Assembly (NCBI RefSeq): GCF_014649335.1
Contig: NZ_BMSV01000001.1
Coordinates: 558,001-622,000 of the forward strand
Reading direction: 5' to 3'
DNA: 64,000 nt
Source of the DNA: Streptomyces roseolilacinus
Lineage (GTDB): Bacteria; Actinomycetota; Actinomycetes; Streptomycetales; Streptomycetaceae
Shown: positions 1 to 8,347 of the stretch, piece by piece
Numbering within the stretch: the stretch's first letter is position 1
How the letters are laid out: each line of letters begins with the position of its first letter
Notes under the pieces: model-generated
What the model was told of the DNA's origin: nothing
The model's input: only the letters and a program-made list of their open reading frames with translations
Databases searched by the model: none
Program-made: the position numbers and the translations under genes

Positions 1-5
1 GGGGG

Positions 6-1238
6 TCAGGCGCCCGCGTCGATCAGGGCCGCGGCGGTGAAGAGCTCCACGCCCACCGTGATCGCGGCCTCGTCCACGTCGAAGTTGCCCCGGTGCAGGT
101 CGAGGTGGGTCGGGTCGCCCGGGCGGCGGACGCCCAGGCGGGCCATGGCGCCGGGGACGTGCTCCAGGTACCAGGAGAAGTCCTCGCCGCCCAGGGACTG
201 CTCGGTGTTCTCCACCGAGTACGGGCCCCGGCGGCGCTCCATGGACTCGCGCAGGAGTTCCGTGACGACCGGGTCGTTGACGACCGGCGGGACGCCCCGG
301 ACGTAGTTGATCTGGGACTTGGCGCCGTGCAGCGTCGCGACCTCGTCGATCGCCGCGTGCACCTGGTCCGGCGCGCCGCGCCAGGCCTCCAGGTCGAGGC
401 AGCGGACCGTGCCGCCCAGTTCGGCGTGCTGGGGGATGACGTTGGGGGCGTGGCCGGCCTCGATGCGGCCCCAGGTGAGGACCAGGCCGGAGCGCGCGTC
501 GATGCGGCGGGCGAGGAGGGCCGGGACGTCGGCGGCGACCCGCGCGACGGCGGTGACCATGTCGGTGGTCAGGTGCGGGCGGGCCGTGTGGCCGCCGGGG
601 CCGTCGAGGGTGACCTCCAGGCGGTCGCACGCGGAGGTGATGGGGCCGACGCGCAGGCCGATCTTGCCGGCGTCCACGCGCGGGTCGCAGTGGACGGCGA
701 TGATCCGGCCGACGCCGTCCAGGACGCCCGCCTCGATCGCGTCGACGGCGCCGCCGGGGAGGACCTCCTCGGCGGGCTGGAAGAGGAGGCGCACGGGGCG
801 CGGCAGGAGGCCCTGGCGGTGCAGGTCCGCGAGGACGAGGCCGGCGCCGAGGACCGTGGTGGTGTGGACGTCGTGGCCGCAGGCGTGGGCGCGGTCCGGC
901 ACGGTCGAGCGGTACGCGCAGTCGACCTTGGTGTCCGGGATGGGCAGGGCGTCGATGTCCGCGCGCAGGGCGAGCATGGGGCGGTGGCCGTCCCAGGTGC
1001 CGATGTCGCAGATGAGCCCGGTGCCGCCGGGGAGGACCCGGGGGTGGAGACCGGCGGCCTCCAGCCGGGCCTTGAGGGCGGCGGTGGTGCGAAACTCCTG
1101 GTTGCCGAGCTCCGGGTGCATGTGCAGATCCCGGCGGAAGGCGATCAGCTCGGTACGGAGGGACTCCGGCAGCGTACCGAGGAGGGGCGTTTCGCCGGGA
1201 ACGTCGGCTTCGGGCTCGCGGGACATCAACTTGTTCAC
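6..1238 (-). CDS. M20-family metal-dependent amidohydrolase
   Basis: A 410-residue cytosolic amidohydrolase of the M20D (hippurate hydrolase / N-acyl-amino-acid deacylase) type. The metal site is visible: HACGHDVHT at about residues 118-126, the EE pair at 157-158 after QPA, a His in AVHCDP, and GGEDF near residue 355. Length is normal for the family. The GTG start is chosen because TACCCT lies exactly 7 nt before it, suggesting a leaderless transcript; the in-frame ATG four codons later is an alternative. It follows the sugar cluster in the same direction but is separated from it by a terminator-like hairpin, so it is probably its own unit. The natural amide substrate cannot be told from sequence. 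Confidence 0.9.
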   Translation of the reverse strand: MNKLMSREPEADVPGETPLLGTLPESLRTELIAFRRDLHMHPELGNQEFRTTAALKARLEAAGLHPRVLPGGTGLICDIGTWDGHRPMLALRADIDALPIPDTKVDCAYRSTVPDRAHACGHDVHTTTVLGAGLVLADLHRQGLLPRPVRLLFQPAEEVLPGGAVDAIEAGVLDGVGRIIAVHCDPRVDAGKIGLRVGPITSACDRLEVTLDGPGGHTARPHLTTDMVTAVARVAADVPALLARRIDARSGLVLTWGRIEAGHAPNVIPQHAELGGTVRCLDLEAWRGAPDQVHAAIDEVATLHGAKSQINYVRGVPPVVNDPVVTELLRESMERRRGPYSVENTEQSLGGEDFSWYLEHVPGAMARLGVRRPGDPTHLDLHRGNFDVDEAAITVGVELFTAAALIDAGA

Positions 1239-1310
1239 CCATCACAGGGTAGGCGGCTTCACCCCCCAACTTACGTGTGATCTACAAAACTTCAGCCCGT
1301 TAGGGGAAAG

Positions 1311-1330
1311 AAACCCGCTCGATCGGGCTT
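1311..1330 (-). terminator. Hairpin terminator after the NeuB/NeuA operon
   Basis: Read on the minus strand, AAGCCCG pairs with CGGGTTT around a 6-nt loop (one G-U pair) and is followed by a T-rich run. It sits about 90 nt past the stop of the polysialyltransferase-like gene, so it plausibly ends the four-gene minus-strand operon. Confidence 0.5.
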
Positions 1331-1420
1331 GAGGGGGGACCGAAGTGGGTAAGCTCACGCGTTTCGGGGGTTGCTTTGATCTTCCTCTACCCTCGGACGG
1401 GGCCCGCAGTCGACATCCGT

Positions 1421-2458
1421 TCACGCTCCGGTGAGCGACAGTCCGTGCGCCGACCGCGCCGTCTCGGTCACCGCCGCGAGGAAGCCGCGCGCCCGGGGCG
1501 GGGCGCCCGCCCGCAGCCACTCGGGGGCCACGTCGCAGACGGTGATCGCGACGCCCGTGCCGGCGAGGGCCGCCGGGAGGGTGTGCACGACCGTGGACGG
1601 GAAGCTGAGCACCGTGCGTGCGATGGGGCCGCGCCGTGCGATCACCTCCAGCGGCAGCTCGGGGCGGACGATCTCCAGTCCGGTCGTCGTGGCGATGCGG
1701 TGCAGCTTGGTCACGCTCTCGCGGCGGTGCGCGAAGTAGCGCCTCACCCCGTGCGCCGCCGCGAGGGCGGCGACGGCCTCCACGTACCGGTCGGGGTCGA
1801 CCACACCGGTCTCCACCAGGGACGTGCCGACCAGGTCCGCGCCCCCGGTGAGCCGCGGCGGCCCGAAGCGGGCGCGGGTCCAGTCGAAACGGTTCCCGCT
1901 CACCACCGTACCCTCGGGCGCCTCCACCGGCAGGGCGGTGAAGATCTCGACCGTGCGGTGCCGGCCGGGCGCCAGCCGGCGGCGGGCCAGGGCGGTGACC
2001 GGGGCGAGGGCCAACTCGCGCGGGCTGCGGCCGCCGCGCCGGTGCCAGCGCACCAGGCGCTCGCCGCGGGACAGCTGGGCGGCGTACTCCATGGTGGCCG
2101 TGCCGTCGTCGACGACGGTGACGCGGCGCGGCGGGAACACGCCGAGCAGCAGCTGCACGTACCGCGAGAACGGGTCGCCGACCAGGACGTGGCCGGCGCC
2201 CCGCAGCAGCGGCGCGAGGTCCCGGAGCGTACGGGCGGGGCCGCCGCCCCGGCCCGCGCCGCCGCGGGCCTCGTGCCAGCGGACGGTGACGCCCTCGTCG
2301 CGGGCCAGCCGGGCCATGCGGCGCAGCTGGCCCCGCGACATGGGGTCGGTCGGCGGGAGGACGACGAGGGTGAGCGGCTCGGACCCCTCGGGCCGCGCGT
2401 ACGCCCACTCCAGGACGTTCAGGACCTGGACGGGGCTCTCGGCGAGGGCGGTGTTCAT
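1421..2458 (-). CDS. Polysialyltransferase-family (GT52/GT38-like) glycosyltransferase
   Basis: 345 residues, related to the alpha-2,8-polysialyltransferase family (PF07388 type). A VVDDGTA stretch (DDG at about residues 117-119) fits the acidic D/E-D/E-G motif of bacterial polysialyltransferases, and a FAHRRES segment at about 242-248 replaces the usual HP motif. No signal peptide or membrane segment is seen, so it should act at the cytosolic face. Its ATG overlaps the stop of the NeuB-like gene as ATGA (2455-2458), so translation is coupled. By context it transfers the CMP-activated nonulosonate made by the two upstream enzymes. Acceptor and linkage are unknown. Confidence 0.75.
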   Translation of the reverse strand: MNTALAESPVQVLNVLEWAYARPEGSEPLTLVVLPPTDPMSRGQLRRMARLARDEGVTVRWHEARGGAGRGGGPARTLRDLAPLLRGAGHVLVGDPFSRYVQLLLGVFPPRRVTVVDDGTATMEYAAQLSRGERLVRWHRRGGRSPRELALAPVTALARRRLAPGRHRTVEIFTALPVEAPEGTVVSGNRFDWTRARFGPPRLTGGADLVGTSLVETGVVDPDRYVEAVAALAAAHGVRRYFAHRRESVTKLHRIATTTGLEIVRPELPLEVIARRGPIARTVLSFPSTVVHTLPAALAGTGVAITVCDVAPEWLRAGAPPRARGFLAAVTETARSAHGLSLTGA

Positions 2459-3345
2459 GCCGGGGCCAGGACCCTGCGGAGCTTCTTCATGGGTGCCATC
2501 TCCGACTCGTACACCCGCTTCACCCCGTCGCCGAGGGCGGTCTCGATGGTGCGGATGTCGCGCACGAGGCGGGTGAGGCCCTGCGGTTCGACCGAGGCGG
2601 CCTGGTCGGAGCCCCACATCGCGCGGTCGAGGGTGATGTGCCGCTCGACGAAGACCGCGCCGAGGGCGACGGCGGCGAGGGTGGTCTGCAGACCGGTCTC
2701 GTGGCCGCTGTAGCCGATGGGGATGTTGGGGTAGTCGCGGCGCAGGGACTCGATGACGCGGAGGTTCAGCTCCTCGGCCTTCGCCGGGTAGGTGGAGGTG
2801 GCGTGGCAGAGCAGGATGTTGTCGGAGCCGAGGACCTCGACGGCGTGCCGGATCTGCCTGGGCGTCGACATGCCGGTGGACAGGACGACGGTGCGGCCGG
2901 TGGCGCGGACGGCGCGCAGCAGCTCGTCGTCGGTGAGGGACGCCGAGGCGATCTTGTGGGCGGGGACGTCGAACTTCTCCAGGAAGGCGACGGCCTCGGT
3001 GTCCCACGGGGAGGCGAACCAGTCGATGCCGCGGGCCCGGCAGTGCTCGTCGATGGCGCGGTACTCGGCCTCGCCGAACTCGACGCGATGCCGGTAGTCG
3101 ATGTACGTCATCCGGCCCCAGGGGGTGTCGCGCTCGACGTCCCACTGGTCGCGGGGGGTGCAGATCTCGGGGGTGCGCTTCTGGAACTTCACGGCGTCGC
3201 AGCCCGCGTCGGCCGCGGCGTCGACGAGGGCGAGGGCCTTGTCGAGGTCGCCGTTGTGGTTGATGCCGATCTCGCCGGTGACGTAGACGGGGTGGTCGGG
3301 GCCGACGGTGCGGCTGCCGAGGGTGCGCGTGCGCTGGTCGTTCAT
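2455..3345 (-). CDS. NeuB-like nonulosonic acid (phosphate) synthase without SAF domain
   Basis: 296 residues of the NeuB TIM barrel, which condenses PEP with a hexose (ManNAc, Man-6-P or similar) to a nine-carbon keto acid. GINHNGD at 27-33, KFQKR at 53-57, IGYSGHETG and VERHITLDRAMWGSD supply the family's PEP- and metal-binding residues, including two His. Typical NeuB proteins run to about 345 residues with a C-terminal antifreeze-like (SAF) domain; this one ends directly after the barrel. In the N. meningitidis enzyme that domain donates an Arg contacting the N-acetyl group, so its absence fits a non-acetylated product such as Kdn. AAGGAAAG precedes the ATG, inside the end of the NeuA-like gene 2 nt upstream. 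Confidence 0.88.
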   Translation of the reverse strand: MNDQRTRTLGSRTVGPDHPVYVTGEIGINHNGDLDKALALVDAAADAGCDAVKFQKRTPEICTPRDQWDVERDTPWGRMTYIDYRHRVEFGEAEYRAIDEHCRARGIDWFASPWDTEAVAFLEKFDVPAHKIASASLTDDELLRAVRATGRTVVLSTGMSTPRQIRHAVEVLGSDNILLCHATSTYPAKAEELNLRVIESLRRDYPNIPIGYSGHETGLQTTLAAVALGAVFVERHITLDRAMWGSDQAASVEPQGLTRLVRDIRTIETALGDGVKRVYESEMAPMKKLRRVLAPA

Positions 3346-3347
3346 GG

Positions 3348-4574
3348 TCACTTTCCTTGGGGGGAGCGGGGGTGGGCGGTGGGGTCGAGTCCGGGGCCGA
3401 GCAGCCAGGCGGCGATCTCGCGCACGGCGCCCGCGCCGCCCCGCGCGGTGGTGACGGCGCGGGCGGCGGCGCGCACGGCGGCGTGGGCGTCGGCGACGGC
3501 CACCGGCCAGCCGACGAGGCCGAGGCAGGGCAGGTCGTTGACGTCGTTGCCGGCGTACAGGACCCGCTGGGGGTCGACGCCGTACTCCTCGCACCAGTGC
3601 TTGAGGGCGGCGTCCTTGCGGTCGATGCCGTGCAGGACCGGGACGTGGAGCTTGCGGGCGCGGGCGGCGACGACGGGGTTCTTCTCGGTGGAGAGGATCA
3701 GCAGGTGCAGCCCGGCGCGGCGGAGCGCGGCGACGCCGAGGCCGTCGCCGCGGTGGACGGCGACCAGTTCGCGGCCGTCGGAGTCGATCAGGACCCGGTC
3801 GTCGGTCTGGGTGCCGTCGAAGTCGAGGACCACCGCGTCCACGTCGGCGCGGGTCGGGGTGTCCACCGGGTCGAGGAGCGGCGCCAGCGCGCGGGCGCGG
3901 GCGAGGTCGTGCGGGTCGTCGATCTCCAGGACGCGCGCCGGGTCGGTCGGGACGAGGGCGGTGCGGCCGAAGAAGCGGTGCCCGCGGGCGCGGAACCCGG
4001 CGGCGTCCATGGCGTACGCGGCACCCGTCTCCAGGTACTCGGGGCTCCGGTCCTGGCGGCGGGGGCGGTGCGCCTTGTCGTGGTTGACCCCCACGGCGTC
4101 ACGGTCGGCGGGGTCCGCCGGGGCGCCGTGCCGCCAGAGGAAGCCGTGGGAGGGGGCGACCGTGAGGGCCGTGTCGGCGCCGTGGTCGAGGACCTCCGCG
4201 GTGACGCCGTCGACGTCCCCGGAGGTGAGGAACGGGCTGGTGCACTGGACGAGGAGGACCACGTCGGCGGGGCGGCCGTGCCGGGAGGCGTGGGCGTCCA
4301 GGGCGTGCAGGACGGCCGCCTCGCTGGTGGCCGTGTCGCCGGCGAGGCCGTCCGGGCGGTGGACCACCTCGGCGCCGGCGCCCGCCGCGACCGCCGCGAT
4401 GTCCGGGTCGTCCGTCGAGACCGCCACGTGCGTGACGCGGCGGGCGCCCAGGCAGGCGCGGACGGCGCGGGCGACCAGGGGGACGCCGCCGACCGGGGCG
4501 AGGTTCTTGCCGGGGACGCCCTTGGAGCCGCCCCGGGCCGGTATCACCGCCAGGACGGTGCGCGGGGCGCTCAC
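3348..4574 (-). CDS. NeuA-like CMP-nonulosonate cytidylyltransferase fused to a KdsC-type HAD phosphatase
   Basis: 408 residues with two domains. Residues 6-235 form a CMP-sialate/CMP-KDO synthetase fold, with RGGSKGVPGKN at 14-24 for CTP and sugar binding. Residues 245-395 form a HAD phosphatase with DFDGTQTDD at 251-259, RKDAALK near 319 and GNDVNDLPC at 343-350, like the KdsC/KdnC nonulosonate-phosphate phosphatases. One polypeptide could therefore dephosphorylate the NeuB product and activate it with CTP. The start is GTG at 4574, overlapping the DUF6716 stop as GTGA. A much longer open frame runs upstream but belongs to the overlapping DUF6716 gene. Confidence 0.88.
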   Translation of the reverse strand: MSAPRTVLAVIPARGGSKGVPGKNLAPVGGVPLVARAVRACLGARRVTHVAVSTDDPDIAAVAAGAGAEVVHRPDGLAGDTATSEAAVLHALDAHASRHGRPADVVLLVQCTSPFLTSGDVDGVTAEVLDHGADTALTVAPSHGFLWRHGAPADPADRDAVGVNHDKAHRPRRQDRSPEYLETGAAYAMDAAGFRARGHRFFGRTALVPTDPARVLEIDDPHDLARARALAPLLDPVDTPTRADVDAVVLDFDGTQTDDRVLIDSDGRELVAVHRGDGLGVAALRRAGLHLLILSTEKNPVVAARARKLHVPVLHGIDRKDAALKHWCEEYGVDPQRVLYAGNDVNDLPCLGLVGWPVAVADAHAAVRAAARAVTTARGGAGAVREIAAWLLGPGLDPTAHPRSPQGK

Positions 4575-5863
4575 AGCTCCCCCAGCCGGCGGATGACGGG
4601 CGCCACGTGCTGGACGCCGTGCCGGTACGCGCCCCGCGCGGCCCCGCGCGCCACGTCGCGCAGGACCCGCCGCACGCCGCGCGCGCCGGGCTCGGGCGCC
4701 TCGGCGTCCAGGCGGTGGCGGGCGAGGATGCCGGGGAGGTAGCCGGGGGCGGAGGCGGCCGTGTAGTACGGGGCGATCGGCGGCAGGGTGTCCCGCGCCA
4801 GCAGGTCGGCGACGCGCCGGCGGGCCGCCGCGAAGGCCGCGTCGGGGTCCCGTGCGCCGCCCTCGGCGGGCGCCACGCCCTGGTCGGCGAGCCACGCCGG
4901 GTCCGGCACCGGGTGGTGGCTGGCGTCGAGGCGGTCCCAGGAGGTGAGCAGCCCGGAGCCGACGAAGTGGTGGTTGCCGAGCGCCTCGCGCACGCCCAGG
5001 TCGGTGAGGACGGCCGTCGGCACGCCCCGGTGCAGGGACTCCATGGCGGCCGTCGACGAGACGGTGACCAGCAGGTCCGTCCGGTCCAGGACCTCGCCCA
5101 TGTGCCCGTACACCAGGCGCAGGTTGGGCGGCAGCGGCAGGGTGCGGGCGAGCTTCTGGTACGGCAGCTCCTCGATGTGCGTGGTGTGCTCGCCCGGCTT
5201 GGAGCGGAGCTTCAGCAGCACCTCGCGGCCCGGGTGCAGCCGGGCGTGGCCGGCCAGCCGGCGCAGCAGGTACAGGCGGTCGGCGCGCGACGCCGGTACG
5301 GAGGGCTGCGCGGCGAACACGACGGTGTGCCGCCCCGGCACGGGCCGGTGGGGCGTCCCGCCGAGGAACGGCAGCGCGGCCTCGACGACCGCCGACGCGT
5401 CGGCGCCGACCCCCTCGTACACGCTGCGGAACCGCCTCGCGTCGTACGGGGAGTTCGCCAGGACGACGTCGGCGCCGTGCCGCAGCAGCAGCCCGTCGGC
5501 GAGCTTCTCGTAGACGACGCCGACGTAGCCGGTGACGACGACGGGGCGGCGGCGCGGGGCCGTCCGGGCCAGTCCGTGGAGGAGCGCCTGCACGGTGCCG
5601 CCGACGAGGGCGAGGACGACCACGTCGTACGCCTCCTCCCCGAGGGCCCGCAGGAACTCCGCGCCCGTCACCTCGCGGGGCGTGCCCAGACCGGCCTCGG
5701 CGAGCTGCCGGGCGGTCGGGGTGGCGCGGCCGCGCAGCGCGTACCCGGTGACGTCCGGGCCCGCGGTGTCGGGCGGGGCGATCCGGCGCGCGGTGAGCGC
5801 GCCCCATTTCCAGCGGGTGTCGGAGTCCGCGAGAACGGCGATCCGAAGAGTGGGCGAAGGCAC
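4571..5863 (-). CDS. DUF6716 putative glycosyltransferase
   Basis: 430 residues resembling the DUF6716 (GT-B-like) family found next to sialic-acid-like genes in streptomycetes. Visible features are a Rossmann-like N-terminus (IAVLADSDTRWKWG), the segment VVFAAQPSVP, a KLRSKPGEHTTH stretch, and VTVSSTAAMESLHRGVPT, which resembles the nucleotide-sugar-binding C-terminal half of GT-B enzymes. No membrane segment is obvious. It is the first gene of the minus-strand operon. The GTG start at 5863 is preceded by TAACGT with exactly 7 nt between, indicating a leaderless mRNA. Substrate is not known; an initiating or linking sugar transfer in the glycopolymer pathway is an inference. Confidence 0.75.
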   Translation of the reverse strand: MPSPTLRIAVLADSDTRWKWGALTARRIAPPDTAGPDVTGYALRGRATPTARQLAEAGLGTPREVTGAEFLRALGEEAYDVVVLALVGGTVQALLHGLARTAPRRRPVVVTGYVGVVYEKLADGLLLRHGADVVLANSPYDARRFRSVYEGVGADASAVVEAALPFLGGTPHRPVPGRHTVVFAAQPSVPASRADRLYLLRRLAGHARLHPGREVLLKLRSKPGEHTTHIEELPYQKLARTLPLPPNLRLVYGHMGEVLDRTDLLVTVSSTAAMESLHRGVPTAVLTDLGVREALGNHHFVGSGLLTSWDRLDASHHPVPDPAWLADQGVAPAEGGARDPDAAFAAARRRVADLLARDTLPPIAPYYTAASAPGYLPGILARHRLDAEAPEPGARGVRRVLRDVARGAARGAYRHGVQHVAPVIRRLGEL

Positions 5864-5870
5864 GCCGAGG

Positions 5871-6022
5871 ACGTTAGGAATCCATTTCGGTGCGCGGCCC
5901 AACTCGATCGCAACAAACGGTGAACAGCGCCCGGCGGCCGTCCGGTTCAGCGGTACGCCGCCCAGTGTTCACCGCGCATCCCTTCCCCTGTGGGGAAGAA
6001 TGCGGGGCCCGCCCCCTAACGT
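5871..6022. promoter_or_regulatory. Divergent matched promoters of the sugar cluster
   Basis: The 166-bp gap between the two divergent GTG starts holds the same 10-mer, CCTAACGTCC, on both strands. TAACGT lies at 5871-5876 (minus) and 6017-6022 (plus), each exactly 7 nt before a GTG. This spacing suits a -10 box of a leaderless transcript whose first base is the start codon. No convincing shared -35 box was found. The symmetry suggests both arms are controlled by the same sigma factor. Confidence 0.6.
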
Positions 6023-6029
6023 CCGGGGG

Positions 6030-7016
6030 GTGGTCAAGCTCTCCGTCGTCGTGCCGTTCTTCAATGTGCAGAGATACGCGCCCGACGCCCTCCGAAGCCT
6101 GCGCGCGAACGCCCGCGACGATTTCGAATTCCTGCTGGTCGACGACTGTTCCACGGACGGTACGCCGGAGATCCTCCGGCGGGCCGCGCGGGAGGTCCCG
6201 GGCGCGGTGCTGCTGCGGCACGAACGCAACAGGGGCCTGGCGACGGCCCGGAACACCGGGCTGGACGCGGCGCGCGGCGAGTACGTCGCGTTCCTGGACG
6301 GCGACGACTGGCTGGCGCCCGGTCACTATGCCCAAGTCCTCTCCGTGATCGAGGAGTTGGGGTGTGACTTCGTGCGCACCGACCATGTCCGCTGCACCGG
6401 CCCGGAGCGGTCGCTCCAGCGGGTCCCGGTGGGCCGGCGCGGCGAGGTGCTGCGGCCGCGCGACGCGATCGGACCGGCCGACCGGTCCACGTCGGTCGAC
6501 TACCCGTACGCCTGGGCGGGGATGTACCACCGGCGGCTCGCGGAGCGCGGGCTGCTGCGTTTCACGGACGGGCTGCGCACGGCGGAGGACCGCCCGTGGA
6601 TCTGGCGCCTGCACCGCGAGGCCGATTCCTTCGCGGTGGTGGGGGGATCTCCGGGAATCTTCTACCGGCGCGGGGTCTCCTCCTCCCTCACACAAATCGG
6701 CGACATACGTCAGCTGGATTTCATCAAGGCTTTCGACCAGGTACTCGAGGAAACCGCGAAAGACCCGGAGGCCGACCGGCTGATGCCGAAAGCGGTGCGC
6801 ACGTACTGCGCGATCATCGCCCACCACATGGGTTCCGTGGAACGGTTCGAACCGGTCGTCGCGCGGAAATTGCGGACGTGGAGCGCGGCGGCGCTGCGCC
6901 GCATGCCGCAGGACGTGCTGGCGGAGGCCCTGGACCGGATGGACGCGGAGCGGGCCGCGGTGCTGCGCCGGCTGCGGCGCCGGCCCGCCCTGGTGGGCGC
7001 GGGGGTGCCGGCATGA
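6030..7016 (+). CDS. GT2-family glycosyltransferase
   Basis: 328 residues. The GT-A core is clear: KLSVVVPFFNVQ at the N-terminus, VDDCSTDGT at 37-45, and the metal-binding DGDD at 90-93. The C-terminal third is helical and Arg-rich, perhaps for membrane association. GTG at 6030 is chosen for its 7-nt distance from TAACGT; an in-frame ATG at 6000 with GGGGAAGA directly before it is the alternative. Its stop overlaps the next ATG (7013-7016), so the two plus-strand genes are coupled. It probably adds a neutral sugar to the nonulosonate polymer or its linker. Confidence 0.85.
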   Translation: MVKLSVVVPFFNVQRYAPDALRSLRANARDDFEFLLVDDCSTDGTPEILRRAAREVPGAVLLRHERNRGLATARNTGLDAARGEYVAFLDGDDWLAPGHYAQVLSVIEELGCDFVRTDHVRCTGPERSLQRVPVGRRGEVLRPRDAIGPADRSTSVDYPYAWAGMYHRRLAERGLLRFTDGLRTAEDRPWIWRLHREADSFAVVGGSPGIFYRRGVSSSLTQIGDIRQLDFIKAFDQVLEETAKDPEADRLMPKAVRTYCAIIAHHMGSVERFEPVVARKLRTWSAAALRRMPQDVLAEALDRMDAERAAVLRRLRRRPALVGAGVPA

Positions 7017-8347
7017 CGGTCCAGCTGCTGTACGCCTCCAGCCTGTACGGCGCGGCGACGCTCGCCGCCGCCCTGGACGCCGGCTGCCTCCCGCCGGCCG
7101 GGCGGCGGGTGCTGCTGGTGTCGAACAACGCGGCGGTGCCCGAGACGACCCCGTCGCTCGACCGGATGCCGGGGTTCGAGCGGCTGCGCGGCCGCTTCGA
7201 CAGGGTGCGGTCCTGGAACGGGACGATCGCGCCGCTGCACCCGGCCGGCTGGACGCCCCGCCCCGACGACGTGCCGCTGTGGGAGCGGTACCTGCGGCTG
7301 CTGTGGGGGCTGGGCGACGAGCGGGTCGAGCTGGTGGTGGAGTCGCTGCAGGTGGCGCCCGCGCTGGCGCTGGCGCAGCTGTTCCCGGACGCGCCCCTCG
7401 ACGTGTACGCGGACGGGCTGATGAGCTACGGCCCGACCCGGGTCCGGCTCGACCCGTTGGTCGGGGAGCGGGTGCGGCGGGTGCTGCACCCGGAGCTGGT
7501 GCCGGGGCTGCGACCGCTGCTGCTGGCCGAGTTCGGGGCGGAGCCGGTGGTGGTCCCGGAGGGCGCGTTCACGAAGGTGCTGGACGAGCTGGCCGAGGCG
7601 GAGGAGCTGCGGGAGGTCCCGGCCGGGGGCGGCGCGCTGCTGCTCGGGCAGTACCTGGCCGCACTGGACATCCTCTCCCCCGCCGAGGAGGAGGCGCTGC
7701 ACCTGCGGATGGTGCGGGGCGCGGTCGCGCTCGGGCACCGGCGGCTGGTGTTCAAGCCGCACCCGGTGGCCCCGCCGTCCTGGTCGCGGACGCTGGAGCG
7801 GGAGGCGGAGGCGCTGGGCGCGGAGCTGACGGTCCTCGAACGGCCGGTGCTGGCGGAGGTGGTGTTCCGGCGGATGCGGCCCGACCTGGTGGCGGGCTGC
7901 TTCTCGACGGCGCTGTTCACCGCGGCCCGGTTCCACGGCATCCCGGTGGCGCGGACCGGCACCGGGACGCTGCTGGAGCGGCTCACGCCGTACGAGAACA
8001 GCAACCGGGTGCCGGTGACCCTCGCCGACGTGCTCCTGCCGGACCTGGACGCGGGTGGCGCGGGTGCGCCGCGGGAGGTGGACGCGGAGGTGACCGCGCT
8101 GGTCGAGGCGGTGGGGTACGCGATGCAGCCCCGGGTGCGCCCGGACCTGCGCCCGGCGGCCGAGCGCCACCTGTCGGGGGCCGCCCCGGCCCAGGTGGCG
8201 CGGTACTTCCGCCGCCGCCGTCTCACCGCCCTGGGCCTCCCGGGCGGCCTGCCGGCCTCCGGCAACCGCACGGCCCGCCGCCTGGCCCGCTACGCCCGCC
8301 GCCGCGCCCACCACCTGCGCCGCCCGCGCCGCGGGCCGGCGTCCTAG
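7013..8347 (+). CDS. Polysialyltransferase-family glycosyltransferase
   Basis: 444 residues, a second and clearly different member of the alpha-2,8-polysialyltransferase family. The acidic motif appears as YADGLMSYG (ADG at about 133-135) and the HP motif as KPHP at 248-251, followed by GCFSTALF near 296. The C-terminal 60 residues are extremely Arg-rich, suggesting binding to the membrane surface or an anionic polymer. The start ATG overlaps the GT2 stop. With the minus-strand paralogue, the cluster has two such transferases, which could alternate linkages or split initiation and extension. Confidence 0.78.
   Translation: MTVQLLYASSLYGAATLAAALDAGCLPPAGRRVLLVSNNAAVPETTPSLDRMPGFERLRGRFDRVRSWNGTIAPLHPAGWTPRPDDVPLWERYLRLLWGLGDERVELVVESLQVAPALALAQLFPDAPLDVYADGLMSYGPTRVRLDPLVGERVRRVLHPELVPGLRPLLLAEFGAEPVVVPEGAFTKVLDELAEAEELREVPAGGGALLLGQYLAALDILSPAEEEALHLRMVRGAVALGHRRLVFKPHPVAPPSWSRTLEREAEALGAELTVLERPVLAEVVFRRMRPDLVAGCFSTALFTAARFHGIPVARTGTGTLLERLTPYENSNRVPVTLADVLLPDLDAGGAGAPREVDAEVTALVEAVGYAMQPRVRPDLRPAAERHLSGAAPAQVARYFRRRRLTALGLPGGLPASGNRTARRLARYARRRAHHLRRPRRGPAS

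Noticed and set aside
93..1332. Long plus-strand frames opposite the amidohydrolase
   Set aside because: Shadows of a real minus-strand gene with strong third-position G/C; they contain no domain.
6000..6029. ATG at 6000 as the GT2 start
   Set aside because: GGGGAAGA lies directly against it with too little spacing, and the added ten residues are Gly/Pro-rich; GTG at 6030 fits the mirrored promoter spacing better.
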